Below the pieces are notes generated by a model. It was not told where the DNA came from. It searched no databases and saw nothing but the letters and a program-made list of their open reading frames with translations. DNA of 36,995 nt, from the IMG/VR virus record IMGVR_UViG_3300042010_000254, positions 1 to 36,995 of that record, one strand, 5' to 3'. Of the stretch, positions 22,991 to 29,461 are shown in pieces. Each line of letters opens with the position of its first letter. Within the stretch, counting starts at the first letter, position 1. A program made the position numbers and the translations under genes. Origin of the DNA: a virus.

Positions 22991-24274
22991 ATGACTGCAG
23001 AAATAGCCGTATTCAATAAGACCGCTGTAGCCTTAGCAGCAGATTCAGCTGTAACGATTTCAGGCGGTGGTAAACATAAAATTTATAATGGTGCAGAAAA
23101 ACTTTTCGCTTTGACTAAACATCATCCAGTAGGATTGATGGTGTATGGAAGCGGCGACCTATGTACTGCACCATGGGAGCTTGTCATCAAGGCATACAGG
23201 AAGGAATTAGGTTCTAAATGCTTTGACACACTTGAGGAGTACGCTGAGGATTTCTTCAGTTACCTGCAGTCTGCAGAAGCTGTAATTACATCTGGTATGC
23301 GTGATGCGCACCTCTATCACTTCTTAAGTGAAACTGTTTTTGGAATGCTGGTTGATGCTTTCTCCGAAGATCTCGATCCTGCTTATCTAGTAAACTTCGA
23401 TGAACTTCAATTTGTGACAGATTTCACAAATTACTGCGGACAGTTGCTGACAAGATTGGAAGAAGTTGATTATTTGGATGGATTTAGTTCAGATGACGAA
23501 CAAACAGCACTTACATACACCTTAGCAGTCTCACAGCGTATTATTAGCCAAAAGTTTAATGATTTCGCTCCCGCATCCATAACACCACAACTTACCAAAG
23601 TGGTTAGTGACGTATTAGCGGCCATGATTTGTAAGCAAAGTGATATAGGTTCTATCTCAGGGATTGTAATCGCTGGCTATGGTGATAAAGACTATTATCC
23701 CAAGGTTCTATCCTATGAGGTATGTGGTTTCTTTAACAACAAAATCAGGAAGACCACAAACGCTGATAAGTGTTGCATAACTCCAAACTGCGGTGTCACC
23801 CCCTTTGCTCAAGAAGATGAGGTTTCTGCTTTTATGCAGGGGGCAAGCTCCCATCTCATACAAAACCTTCATAATGAGTATCAGAGTTCAATCATTAATC
23901 TGCTGGATGGTATAGATACAGTAATCACAGATATGGTTCCTGCGACAGATCTCGAAGGAGCCAAAGAGGCTATAGTTAACGTAGTTCGTGGGACAGTCGC
24001 CGAGTGTAAAGCCCGTATAGATAGCTTTGTACGCGAAAACTATGTTGACAAAGTTGTTAATATGATCGAGTTTTTACCAAAGCAAGATCTTGCCTACATG
24101 GCTGAATCATTGGTTAATTTAACTGCTTTCAAGCGCAAGGTCTCCGACGACACCGAAACAGTAGGCGGCCCAATAGACGTTGCGATTATTTCTAAAGCAG
24201 ATGGTTTTATCTGGGTAAAAAGAAAGCACTACTTTGCAAAAGAACTGAACCATCACTACTTTTCGCGGTCATAG
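22991..24274 (+). CDS. Proteasome/HslV-like Ntn-hydrolase of unknown role
   Basis: 427 residues. After removal of Met1 the chain starts with Thr, and the segment VALAADSAVT follows. Counting the Thr as 1, Asp is 17 and Thr 21, as in HslV and proteasome beta subunits; Lys36 in GAEKLFAL fits the catalytic Lys33 with a loop three residues longer. GLMVYGSGD then resembles the next strand. A helical insert (~65-205) precedes a second beta part (ISGIVIAGYGDKDYYPKVLS to GVTPFAQED, ~210-280) and a helical C-terminus. The gene faces its neighbours, is AT-richer, and is bounded by terminators, so it is a transferred cassette. Substrate unknown; protease, amidase or defence roles are all possible. Confidence 0.72.
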   Translation: MTAEIAVFNKTAVALAADSAVTISGGGKHKIYNGAEKLFALTKHHPVGLMVYGSGDLCTAPWELVIKAYRKELGSKCFDTLEEYAEDFFSYLQSAEAVITSGMRDAHLYHFLSETVFGMLVDAFSEDLDPAYLVNFDELQFVTDFTNYCGQLLTRLEEVDYLDGFSSDDEQTALTYTLAVSQRIISQKFNDFAPASITPQLTKVVSDVLAAMICKQSDIGSISGIVIAGYGDKDYYPKVLSYEVCGFFNNKIRKTTNADKCCITPNCGVTPFAQEDEVSAFMQGASSHLIQNLHNEYQSSIINLLDGIDTVITDMVPATDLEGAKEAIVNVVRGTVAECKARIDSFVRENYVDKVVNMIEFLPKQDLAYMAESLVNLTAFKRKVSDDTETVGGPIDVAIISKADGFIWVKRKHYFAKELNHHYFSRS

Positions 24275-24298
24275 AGACAAATGGATAAGGGGAAAAAA

Positions 24299-24448
24299 AT
24301 GTCACTTAAGCAAGCTTATGAAAGAACACAGCCTAAAAGCGTTAACGATTTTTTCCATGTAAACGCTTCAGGGAAAACCAGACGTAATGCTACAGGCAAC
24401 TCTAACTTTTTCACCAAATTATACAAAGAGTTACCAGCGCAAGCATAA
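24299..24448 (+). CDS. 49-residue protein downstream of the Ntn-hydrolase
   Basis: Starts at the ATG at 24299 with AAGGGG seven bases upstream; an in-frame ATG at 24281 would add six residues. It lies 24 bases after the hydrolase stop and directly before the terminator, so the two genes form one operon. The peptide is basic and rich in Asn, Lys, Thr and Phe (SLKQAYERTQPKSVNDFF at the start, FFTKLYKELPAQA at the end), with no membrane segment or cysteine. I do not recognise it. A substrate, inhibitor or partner of the hydrolase is conceivable but unproven. Confidence 0.6.
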   Translation: MSLKQAYERTQPKSVNDFFHVNASGKTRRNATGNSNFFTKLYKELPAQA

Positions 24449-24452
24449 GGTT

Positions 24453-24481
24453 AAAAAAAGCCACTACGGTGGCTTTTTTTT
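24453..24481. terminator. Bidirectional terminator between the Ntn operon and Q
   Basis: Seven A, GCCAC, loop TACG, GTGGC and eight T. The stem is short but G-C rich and lengthened by the A/T flanks, and it works on either strand. It ends the plus-strand hydrolase operon and, on the minus strand, the early transcript just after the Q stop codon. Confidence 0.85.
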
Positions 24482-24830
24482 ATCCTACTATAACGATACT
24501 CATAACACCTTCCACAAAACCCAGCGCTGTTTGTAGTTCTTTCCTTATTGTTCCATCAGAACACTTTCTTTTTTTAGCAATAGCTCGCAGCGAGATACCA
24601 ATCACGAAGTGAGCTATGATCAGCTCATATTCTTCTGGCTTGTGCTGCTTGAGACGTGCGACACAACCATCAATCATGATCCCTTCATCATCATCACATT
24701 GCAGGCGTGACTTCTTACCGTGCGGTAGCAACCCTTTAAAACCAGCAGCTATTGGTTGCCAGTCTACTCCACTGCTATCGGCTGCAGCCCAGGCTCCCCA
24801 GCGGTCCATTACCTCGTACATATCACGCAT
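24480..24830 (-). CDS. Q: Late gene antiterminator Q (phage 82 type)
   Basis: 116 residues from the ATG at 24830, which has GGAGAG upstream and overlaps the RusA stop by eight bases. The N-terminus MRDMYEVMDRWGAWAA and SGVDWQPIAAGFKGLLP are the family signature of Q proteins of the phage 82 group (Phage_antitermQ). A helix-turn-helix-like part is at LRAIAKKRKCSDGTIRKEL. It joins RNA polymerase paused at the late promoter and lets it pass terminators. The lysis genes should follow directly, but here a reversed two-gene cassette intervenes. Confidence 0.92.
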   Translation of the reverse strand: MRDMYEVMDRWGAWAAADSSGVDWQPIAAGFKGLLPHGKKSRLQCDDDEGIMIDGCVARLKQHKPEEYELIIAHFVIGISLRAIAKKRKCSDGTIRKELQTALGFVEGVMSIVIVG

Positions 24831-25191
24831 TTTTCTCTCCAATGTTTTCGATAATTATCATTCCGGTTTCGCCCCATACTTTTGATGTCCGGGCGTCCCA
24901 AATGTGGGAATCATCCTCAAACAAGGCATCCAGTAGCGATTTAGTGAGATTGTCCAGGTCTGGCTTTACCATGTGTGGCTGGCCGTCCATCGCAGCGCGT
25001 TTTTTCTTACTCCAGCTAAGTGGCATCGGTAAAACAAAAGTAATATGAGCGCCGTTCTCCGGTACCCGGATGCCATGCAGACGTGCTTCATCGCAAAACA
25101 TGCGATAGCGCATCACAGGTGGCCGCTGTTTCCATTTATCACGGCGTGTCATGCGGGGTTTTCCGACAGGGGTGATGATGTATTTAGGCAT
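24823..25191 (-). CDS. rusA: Holliday junction resolvase RusA
   Basis: 122 residues from the ATG at 25191, with AGGAGG six bases upstream and overlapping the methyltransferase stop. Family marks are a basic N-terminus (GKPRMTRRDKWKQRPP), then SWSKKKRAAMDG and KPDLDNLTKSLLDAL with the paired Asp residues of the metal site, and a further Asp in DDSHIWD. RusA cuts four-way junctions formed during phage recombination and replication. Position directly before Q is typical of lambdoid nin regions. Confidence 0.92.
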   Translation of the reverse strand: MPKYIITPVGKPRMTRRDKWKQRPPVMRYRMFCDEARLHGIRVPENGAHITFVLPMPLSWSKKKRAAMDGQPHMVKPDLDNLTKSLLDALFEDDSHIWDARTSKVWGETGMIIIENIGEKNA

Positions 25192-26671
25192 GCAGCGCCT
25201 CCTGAATGCGCGAACCAATCCAGCGCATCACCGGTACCGCCATCGAATTGCCGATAGCTTTATAGCGCGGGCCATCAGCGGCCAAGCGGTAAGCCTGCTC
25301 TGAAGTCAGTTCTGGCCGGTGGTGGCGCAGGTAGGCATATTCTTCCGCGGTGAGCTGCTTACGTTTTTGTGTCGGGATCAGAGTGTGGTTATCAGGAAAT
25401 CCCTGCAGGCGTTCACATTCGACAGGCGTAAGGCGGCGAACCGCCATATTCTTCATCACTGAGGGGGATAAATTTGATCCACTGCTGGCGGCCGTCAGTG
25501 TTGGGGATTGTTCTTCTGCCCAGCCAATGCCACCAGCTTTTGCCCCCTGTCCAGCCTTGAAGGCATAAACTACCGCATTTTCCTGTCCGTGGTTACGCCC
25601 CAATGTATGGACCATGTTTCGGAGGGTATCGGGGTCCTGTGTCCCGTGCACCGCAAGCGTCTCATGGTCAGCACCAGGTTTAGCCCGAAGTGCTCCCACT
25701 CCGGGAGTGAAAGATGCATGCCCGTTGCTGCTGAAAACAATCGGCGCTTCGTGGTTACAGGTCAGCGTGGGTGCTGTATCATCGGTTTTAATTTCAGCAC
25801 CACCCTGCCCGTGCGCCATCGCGATAATCGGCGTACCTCTCCCGGTACCGTCCTCGCTACCATCGAAACCTTCTGCTTTAAGAGTGTGGCTGATATCCCC
25901 GGCCACGCACTCCGGGATCAGATGTCCGGCTTGTGCCTGGTTGTCGTCTGCACCACATACTCCAACGCCGTTTGAAGTAAGCGCGGCAACTGCCTTCGCC
26001 TTTTCTCTGCCCGGCGGAGAATTCCGGCGCAGGCCTTCGGACTCAAAAAGAATTTTTGCGGGATCGATATCCCCTCTAGCTGTTGCGACAACAAACACAC
26101 GTCTGCGTCGTTGGGCCACTCGGAAAAATTGAGCGTCGAGCACTCGCCAGGCAATAGCTCTTTCTGGTCCAAGCACATAACCAGCGTTTGCCCATCGCTT
26201 CCCTGGTGATTCCAGCGCGCAGCTTTCGCCGGCAAGCCCTGCAAGAAAGCATCCGAAAGCGTTATCTTTGCTGCTGAATACGCCGGGTACGTTTTCCCAG
26301 ACGACGATGACAGGTGATTTTCCCTGTTCGCTTCGTTTTTCATCGATAGCATTTACCAGATCCACAAAAGCCAAAGTTAACTGGCCGCGTTCGTCAGCCA
26401 GCCCATTACGTAATCCCGCAATGCTGAACGCCTGACAAGGGGTTCCCCCCACCAGCACATCGGGCGCGTCAATTTTTCCGGCACGGATTGCCGCGGCGAT
26501 TTGGGTCATGTCGCCCAGATTGGTAACATCCGGCCATCGATACGCCAGAACAGCGGAGGGGAATTTTTCTATCTCAGCGAACCACGCCGGGCACCAGCCC
26601 AGACAATGCCATGCCACGCTGGCGGCCTCGATGCCGCTGCACACTGAGCCGTAACTGACTGGCCTATTCAT
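25184..26671 (-). CDS. DNA cytosine-5 methyltransferase
   Basis: 495 residues with the C5-methyltransferase motifs in order: I, SVCSGIEAASVAW (9-21) for AdoMet; IV, GGTPCQAFS with catalytic Cys79; VI, WENVPG (125-130); VIII, QRRRRVFVVA near 188; and X, GNSMAVPVM near the C-terminus. A long variable region (~210-420) holds the target-recognition domain and is rich in Gly and Ala. No restriction enzyme gene is next to it, so it is probably an orphan enzyme that guards phage DNA or marks the host. Its start overlaps the Ref-like gene by eight bases. Confidence 0.94.
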   Translation of the reverse strand: MNRPVSYGSVCSGIEAASVAWHCLGWCPAWFAEIEKFPSAVLAYRWPDVTNLGDMTQIAAAIRAGKIDAPDVLVGGTPCQAFSIAGLRNGLADERGQLTLAFVDLVNAIDEKRSEQGKSPVIVVWENVPGVFSSKDNAFGCFLAGLAGESCALESPGKRWANAGYVLGPERAIAWRVLDAQFFRVAQRRRRVFVVATARGDIDPAKILFESEGLRRNSPPGREKAKAVAALTSNGVGVCGADDNQAQAGHLIPECVAGDISHTLKAEGFDGSEDGTGRGTPIIAMAHGQGGAEIKTDDTAPTLTCNHEAPIVFSSNGHASFTPGVGALRAKPGADHETLAVHGTQDPDTLRNMVHTLGRNHGQENAVVYAFKAGQGAKAGGIGWAEEQSPTLTAASSGSNLSPSVMKNMAVRRLTPVECERLQGFPDNHTLIPTQKRKQLTAEEYAYLRHHRPELTSEQAYRLAADGPRYKAIGNSMAVPVMRWIGSRIQEALHA

Positions 26672-26960
26672 CTGCAGGCTCTCCCAGCAAATAGAGGACC
26701 TGCACCAGCAGCTCTGCTTCGTTGCCGTGCTTCATTTCCCAGGCTCGACGGCCAGCATGAATAGCCACACCATAACCGCCGTTGCGATGGTGCATATGGC
26801 AAAGTGGAATTGATTTCCGATGTTCAGCGCGCTGGCTTGTGCCCTGACCGGTCCGGATGTGGTGAATTTCAGCTGGCGTTTCGCCCAGGTTCTGGTTTCT
26901 GCAAACGATGCAGCCCAGTGCGGCCACACGTGAAAGATAGATGCTGTCTGCTTTCTTCAT
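26664..26960 (-). CDS. Ref-like RecA-dependent HNH nuclease
   Basis: 98 residues. Cys17-x2-Cys20, then AEIHHIRTGQG and IPLCHMHHRNGGYG show an HNH-type zinc and metal site of the kind found in phage P1 Ref and its short lambdoid relatives. P1 Ref makes double-strand breaks at displacement loops formed by RecA. Here it is encoded with a methyltransferase and RusA, a recombination-oriented group. It is shorter than P1 Ref (186 residues) and lacks the N-terminal arm, as most prophage versions do. Confidence 0.82.
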   Translation of the reverse strand: MKKADSIYLSRVAALGCIVCRNQNLGETPAEIHHIRTGQGTSQRAEHRKSIPLCHMHHRNGGYGVAIHAGRRAWEMKHGNEAELLVQVLYLLGEPADE

Positions 26961-27037
26961 GCTGGACCACCAGCATAAGCAGAAACACCGCGCGCTGACG
27001 GGCGGTGTATGTAAGACGGGGTCATTCTTTGCGCCAT
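26957..27037 (-). CDS. Possible 26-residue peptide upstream of the Ref-like gene
   Basis: An ATG at 27037 has GGAG seven bases upstream, and its TGA overlaps the ATG of the Ref-like gene (ATGA), as in a coupled operon. The product is basic (starts MAQRMTPSYIHRPSARG). A 7-bp dyad (27034-27056) places the Shine-Dalgarno in the loop and the start codon in the stem. It may be a real small gene or only a coupling leader. Support is the start and stop context alone. Confidence 0.35.
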   Translation of the reverse strand: MAQRMTPSYIHRPSARGVSAYAGGPA

Positions 27038-27099
27038 CACTTTTCTCCGGTGATGGTGCGACAGGCGCTGGTTGTTCAGGCCAGCTTGATTATTATAAA

Positions 27100-27267
27100 T
27101 CAGTTGTCAGGGTTGCGGAAGCGCTCAGCAATTTGCTGGAGAGATTCACGGGTAATTAGTATTGCTTCGAGCGGTATTGGTATGACGATGAAAGATCCAT
27201 CTTCCTGACTCACCACTTCATAACGTCCAGCAGGGCGAACGGCAGCGATTAATTCTTGCTCATTCAT
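27100..27267 (-). CDS. Small protein of unknown function
   Basis: 55 residues from the ATG at 27267, with AGGA about nine bases upstream. The sequence is acidic to neutral with alternating hydrophobic stretches (RPAGRYEVVSQEDGSFIVIP), suggesting a small beta-rich domain followed by a helix (LITRESLQQIAERFRN). There are no cysteines or membrane segment. It lies in the early operon between the UmuD'-like gene and the Ref-like gene. I do not recognise it. Between it and the UmuD'-like gene, 27268-27447 holds only a short dyad (CAATTA-ACGG-TAATTG, 27388-27403). Confidence 0.6.
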   Translation of the reverse strand: MNEQELIAAVRPAGRYEVVSQEDGSFIVIPIPLEAILITRESLQQIAERFRNPDN

Positions 27268-27447
27268 AACGGAAAATCCTATTCAATTCGGTTCCCCCCC
27301 GACAAGTCGAGGCCGTCCCTTTTCTCCCTGCGCTCTGAACGTAACTTAATCAGTACTTCTGTAGAACGTTTAATAGGTTAGATAGAACAATTAACGGTAA
27401 TTGGTCTGTGTAACCGATCGGCTCTTAATGCACAGGAATCATGACGC

Positions 27448-27771
27448 TTATATCACCGGCCTGTTGTCAGTATCAGTTACTCGGTTCAGGAAATACGTTA
27501 CAACCCCCATCACCGTTGTATCGTCCAAAGCATCCCCCTCTATCGCTTCTCCATCTTGCGTGATAAGCGCCTTACCCTGGACAGATGCAAAGTCCAGTGC
27601 TCCGCAGAACGAGATCAGAACGGTGTCACCAATTTCGGGTTTTCTGGCAACGTTAATAATCGTGTACCCAGCTGATGTTTCAATAGTGCGGCAGTTACCG
27701 TCATTGCCGAAAAGGCTGGTAATGGTGAGCAGCTCCCCTGCGTAATCTGCTGCCGGTGTTGGAAAGTCCAT
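27448..27771 (-). CDS. UmuD'-like protein without visible catalytic serine, SOS-box controlled
   Basis: 107 residues from the ATG at 27771, which has AGGAGG upstream; the longer frame runs through the promoter. It begins MDFPTPAADY, matching the first residues of processed UmuD' (FPSPAADY), and ends with GDTVLISFCGAL and VMGVVTYFLNRV, similar to UmuD strands GDIVIAAVDGE and VFGVVIHVVKA. The segment carrying the nucleophile in UmuD (SGDSM) is shortened and no Ser-Lys pair is evident. P1 HumD is a known phage-coded UmuD'-like protein. A LexA-type box lies in the promoter. It might act on polymerase V, RecA or the prophage repressor. Confidence 0.6.
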   Translation of the reverse strand: MDFPTPAADYAGELLTITSLFGNDGNCRTIETSAGYTIINVARKPEIGDTVLISFCGALDFASVQGKALITQDGEAIEGDALDDTTVMGVVTYFLNRVTDTDNRPVI

Positions 27772-27794
27772 GATTGCACCTCCTGTATAATTCA

Positions 27795-27810
27795 CTGTAT
27801 ATTTATACAG
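27795..27810 (-). promoter_or_regulatory. LexA (SOS) box
   Basis: CTGTATATTTATACAG, a perfect dyad matching the enterobacterial consensus CTGT-N8-ACAG with the preferred alternating A/T centre, flanked by A and T. It lies 24 bases before the ATG at 27771 and overlaps TATAAA-type -10 candidates, so LexA would block that promoter. Confidence 0.9.
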
Positions 27811-27846
27811 TAACATCAAAAAAACAAGGGTCAAGAATTTGGGTGC

Positions 27847-27867
27847 AAAAAACCCGCCGAAGCGGGT
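27847..27867 (-). terminator. Intrinsic terminator in the early operon
   Basis: On the minus strand ACCCGC, loop TTCG, GCGGGT and a T-run. It follows the 29-residue membrane peptide and precedes the SOS-controlled gene, so it separates that gene from unmodified pR transcription. Confidence 0.8.
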
Positions 27868-27877
27868 AAGTGCTTAA

Positions 27878-27967
27878 TCAATAATCAATTCTTCTTAAAG
27901 CTAGCACTACCAGCGCTATTAAAACCACCAGCCAGACTGCGCCTGATAACAGCTCCATCAGGTACAC
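27878..27967 (-). CDS. 29-residue single-span membrane peptide
   Basis: A GTG at 27967 has AAAGGAGG seven bases upstream; an ATG three codons later is the alternative. The peptide is one hydrophobic helix (WLVVLIALVVLAL) ended by Arg-Arg and a short polar tail. Such very small membrane proteins can be toxins, regulators of membrane enzymes or lysis-timing proteins. Nothing in the sequence picks one. It overlaps the gene before it by ten bases and is followed by a terminator. Confidence 0.55.
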   Translation of the reverse strand: MYLMELLSGAVWLVVLIALVVLALRRIDY

Positions 27968-28101
27968 TTTCCCGCCTCCTTTGGTACCGCCTCAGAGAGA
28001 ACATTTTCCGCCCAGTCACGGTCGAATCCTGGCATTGCTGGCAAAGCGGCAGCAATATCTGCCGGTAATGCGTCGATGTAATTAAGTGCAGCCCGGGCCA
28101 C
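27958..28101 (-). CDS. 47-residue protein, in frame after the Ea22-like stop
   Basis: Starts at a GTG at 28101, four codons after the TAA of the Ea22-like gene and in the same reading frame, and ends at 27958. There is no clear Shine-Dalgarno sequence. The product (MARAALNYIDALPADIAA at the start, PGFDRDWAENVLSEAV in the middle) looks like real coding sequence. It may be a separate coupled gene, or the tail of a longer ancestral protein now cut off by the TAA. See the related finding. Confidence 0.5.
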   Translation of the reverse strand: MARAALNYIDALPADIAAALPAMPGFDRDWAENVLSEAVPKEAGKCT

Positions 28102-28110
28102 TTCTACTGT

Positions 28111-28584
28111 TTAGCTTAACGCTGGCGGGGCTGTGTAAAGTTTAATTACTCGGCACGGGTCAGCATGCGGCGTGATTGGTTTAACCGTAAACAGATAGCC
28201 ACATCCATCTTTCGCGACGTCCCTTAGTTCCTGCTCATCAGTCCACGCCACAGGCTCAGCACTTGATGCTGCTGCAAGCTTATCTGCACGGAATCGCTCG
28301 TTATCAAAGCTGTTGCGCCAGTTTTCACGCTCCTGCTCTGCGGTTTCAAGCTCATCCAGCAGCGCCATAACGGTGGCGGGGTTAGCAGCGGCAATAAATC
28401 GAGCTTTATTTGCAGCCTTTTGCTGCCCGTCAAAACCAGCCCACTTAACGACATCTCCGCAACGATTATCGCCTGGCGTATGAACCGCATATGTTTTTGA
28501 CTTTGTGTCAATGAAGGCACGCCACTCATCAGCACCAGCCTGCTCCGCCGCTTTACGCAATGCCTGTTTGTCGATCTTGCTCAT
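28111..28584 (-). CDS. Ea22/Ead-like phage protein
   Basis: 157 residues from the ATG at 28584, which has GGAGGAG upstream and overlaps the zinc-ribbon gene's stop (ATGA). It begins MSKIDKQALRKAAEQAG and contains PATVMALLDELETAEQEREN, the pattern of lambda Ea22-like proteins, followed by a coiled-coil-like helix. The C-terminal part (EPVAWTDEQELRDVAKDGCG to KLYTAPPALS) is the variable module usual in this mosaic family. In lambda, Ea22 lies in the non-essential b region. Its function is not established. Confidence 0.7.
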   Translation of the reverse strand: MSKIDKQALRKAAEQAGADEWRAFIDTKSKTYAVHTPGDNRCGDVVKWAGFDGQQKAANKARFIAAANPATVMALLDELETAEQERENWRNSFDNERFRADKLAAASSAEPVAWTDEQELRDVAKDGCGYLFTVKPITPHADPCRVIKLYTAPPALS

Positions 28585-28793
28585 TGGGCTTTCTCCTCCA
28601 CCAGCTCTTTCCATTTTTTCTCAAGGTCTTTACGGGCCGCTGACTCACCCTCAGGCGGGAACGAAAATCCCGCGCGGCGGCCGGTGCATCCGTTAGAACA
28701 ACGAATTTCTGCTGACCCCCAGTTCATTCCCCGACTGCGGATCTTCACAGAGGGTGGCATGCCGCATTCAGGGCATTTTGGTAAATCACTCAT
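28581..28793 (-). CDS. Zinc-ribbon protein, Lar-like
   Basis: 70 residues. CPECG near the start and CSNGC about 22 residues later form a four-cysteine zinc ribbon. It is followed by a lysine-rich helix (ARKDLEKKWKELVEEKAQ). Rac-prophage Lar, which eases host type I restriction, has the same size and CPFCG/CxxC layout with a C-terminal ALERWN-type helix, so a Lar-like role is possible but not certain. The ATG lies inside the end of the DUF1627 gene (8-base overlap). Confidence 0.6.
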   Translation of the reverse strand: MSDLPKCPECGMPPSVKIRSRGMNWGSAEIRCSNGCTGRRAGFSFPPEGESAARKDLEKKWKELVEEKAQ

Positions 28794-29442
28794 ATCTCAA
28801 CCCTGTCAGCAGATGTTTGTGGCGCCGCAGCTCTCGAGCGGCTTTCTGAAGTCGCTGCAGGTTATTCAGCTTCGCTTTGGTACGGCGAATTTCAGTCGCT
28901 ATAAAACGGGATGAAGGGATAAGTAGATCATCCGGACGGCTGACGAACGTCGGGATATCCTGAATAATTTCTTCCAGTGTTTTGCTATCTGGCGCTGACG
29001 TTAACTTGATGTCCACCGCTGTGGTCTCCTGCTGTTCTGGCTGTATTGCCTGTTCTCCGGCCAGGCTCCATGTGATGTTTTTCCCGTCTACATGGCGCAA
29101 AACCAAACCGTCTTTACACATTGCCCCAAGCGAAGCATTCAGGGCGCGAGGGGATTTACCCAACTTTTCCGCAATCTGGCAGGCGCTCATAGTTCCCTGT
29201 GCCTGCATCGCAGACAGTACTGCAGCCACCAGCGGCGATGTCTGTTTTGGTCTGATGCGCTTCGGCTTCTGCTCGCTAGCGGTACCAACAGACCATGAGC
29301 CATCATAAAAATCACATAAGCCCAGATCCTTCTGCTCACGCAACATCTTGAGCGCTTCCACGGGTTCGACGTCCAGACGGGCTGCAACCTCAAGGTAAGT
29401 AGCCTTGCCCATCGCTTTGAGTGCATCCAGTACGTTTTCCAT
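28786..29442 (-). CDS. DUF1627 protein with two winged-helix-like segments
   Basis: 218 residues from the ATG at 29442, with GGAG upstream; the frame extends to 29532 without a good start. Residues ~1-55 (MENVLDALKAMGKATYLEVA and on to DFYDGSWSVG) and ~75-130 (LVAAVLSAMQAQGTMSACQI through HVDGKNITWSL) are two similar DNA-binding-type folds. The C-terminus is helical and basic. DUF1627 genes usually stand next to the replication gene in lambdoid prophages, as here. The precise role is unknown; a replication partner or regulator is likely. Confidence 0.72.
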   Translation of the reverse strand: MENVLDALKAMGKATYLEVAARLDVEPVEALKMLREQKDLGLCDFYDGSWSVGTASEQKPKRIRPKQTSPLVAAVLSAMQAQGTMSACQIAEKLGKSPRALNASLGAMCKDGLVLRHVDGKNITWSLAGEQAIQPEQQETTAVDIKLTSAPDSKTLEEIIQDIPTFVSRPDDLLIPSSRFIATEIRRTKAKLNNLQRLQKAARELRRHKHLLTGLRYE

Positions 29443-29461
29443 CAGTTTCTCCTGCTTAATT

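Noticed and set aside
25614-26352. Open frames of 140-170 codons on both strands across the methyltransferase gene
   Set aside because: The methyltransferase motifs run through the whole region; the other frames lack start signals.
27280-27375. An open minus-strand stretch with a coding-like, charged composition (TEVLIKLRSERREKRDGL) before the 27267 start
   Set aside because: No ATG, GTG or TTG stands near its beginning, an in-frame stop lies just upstream, and no ribosome binding site is present. It may be a gene remnant.
27448-27834. Start of the UmuD'-like gene at 27834
   Set aside because: That frame would run through the LexA box and promoter; the ATG at 27771 has AGGAGG and matches the UmuD' start.
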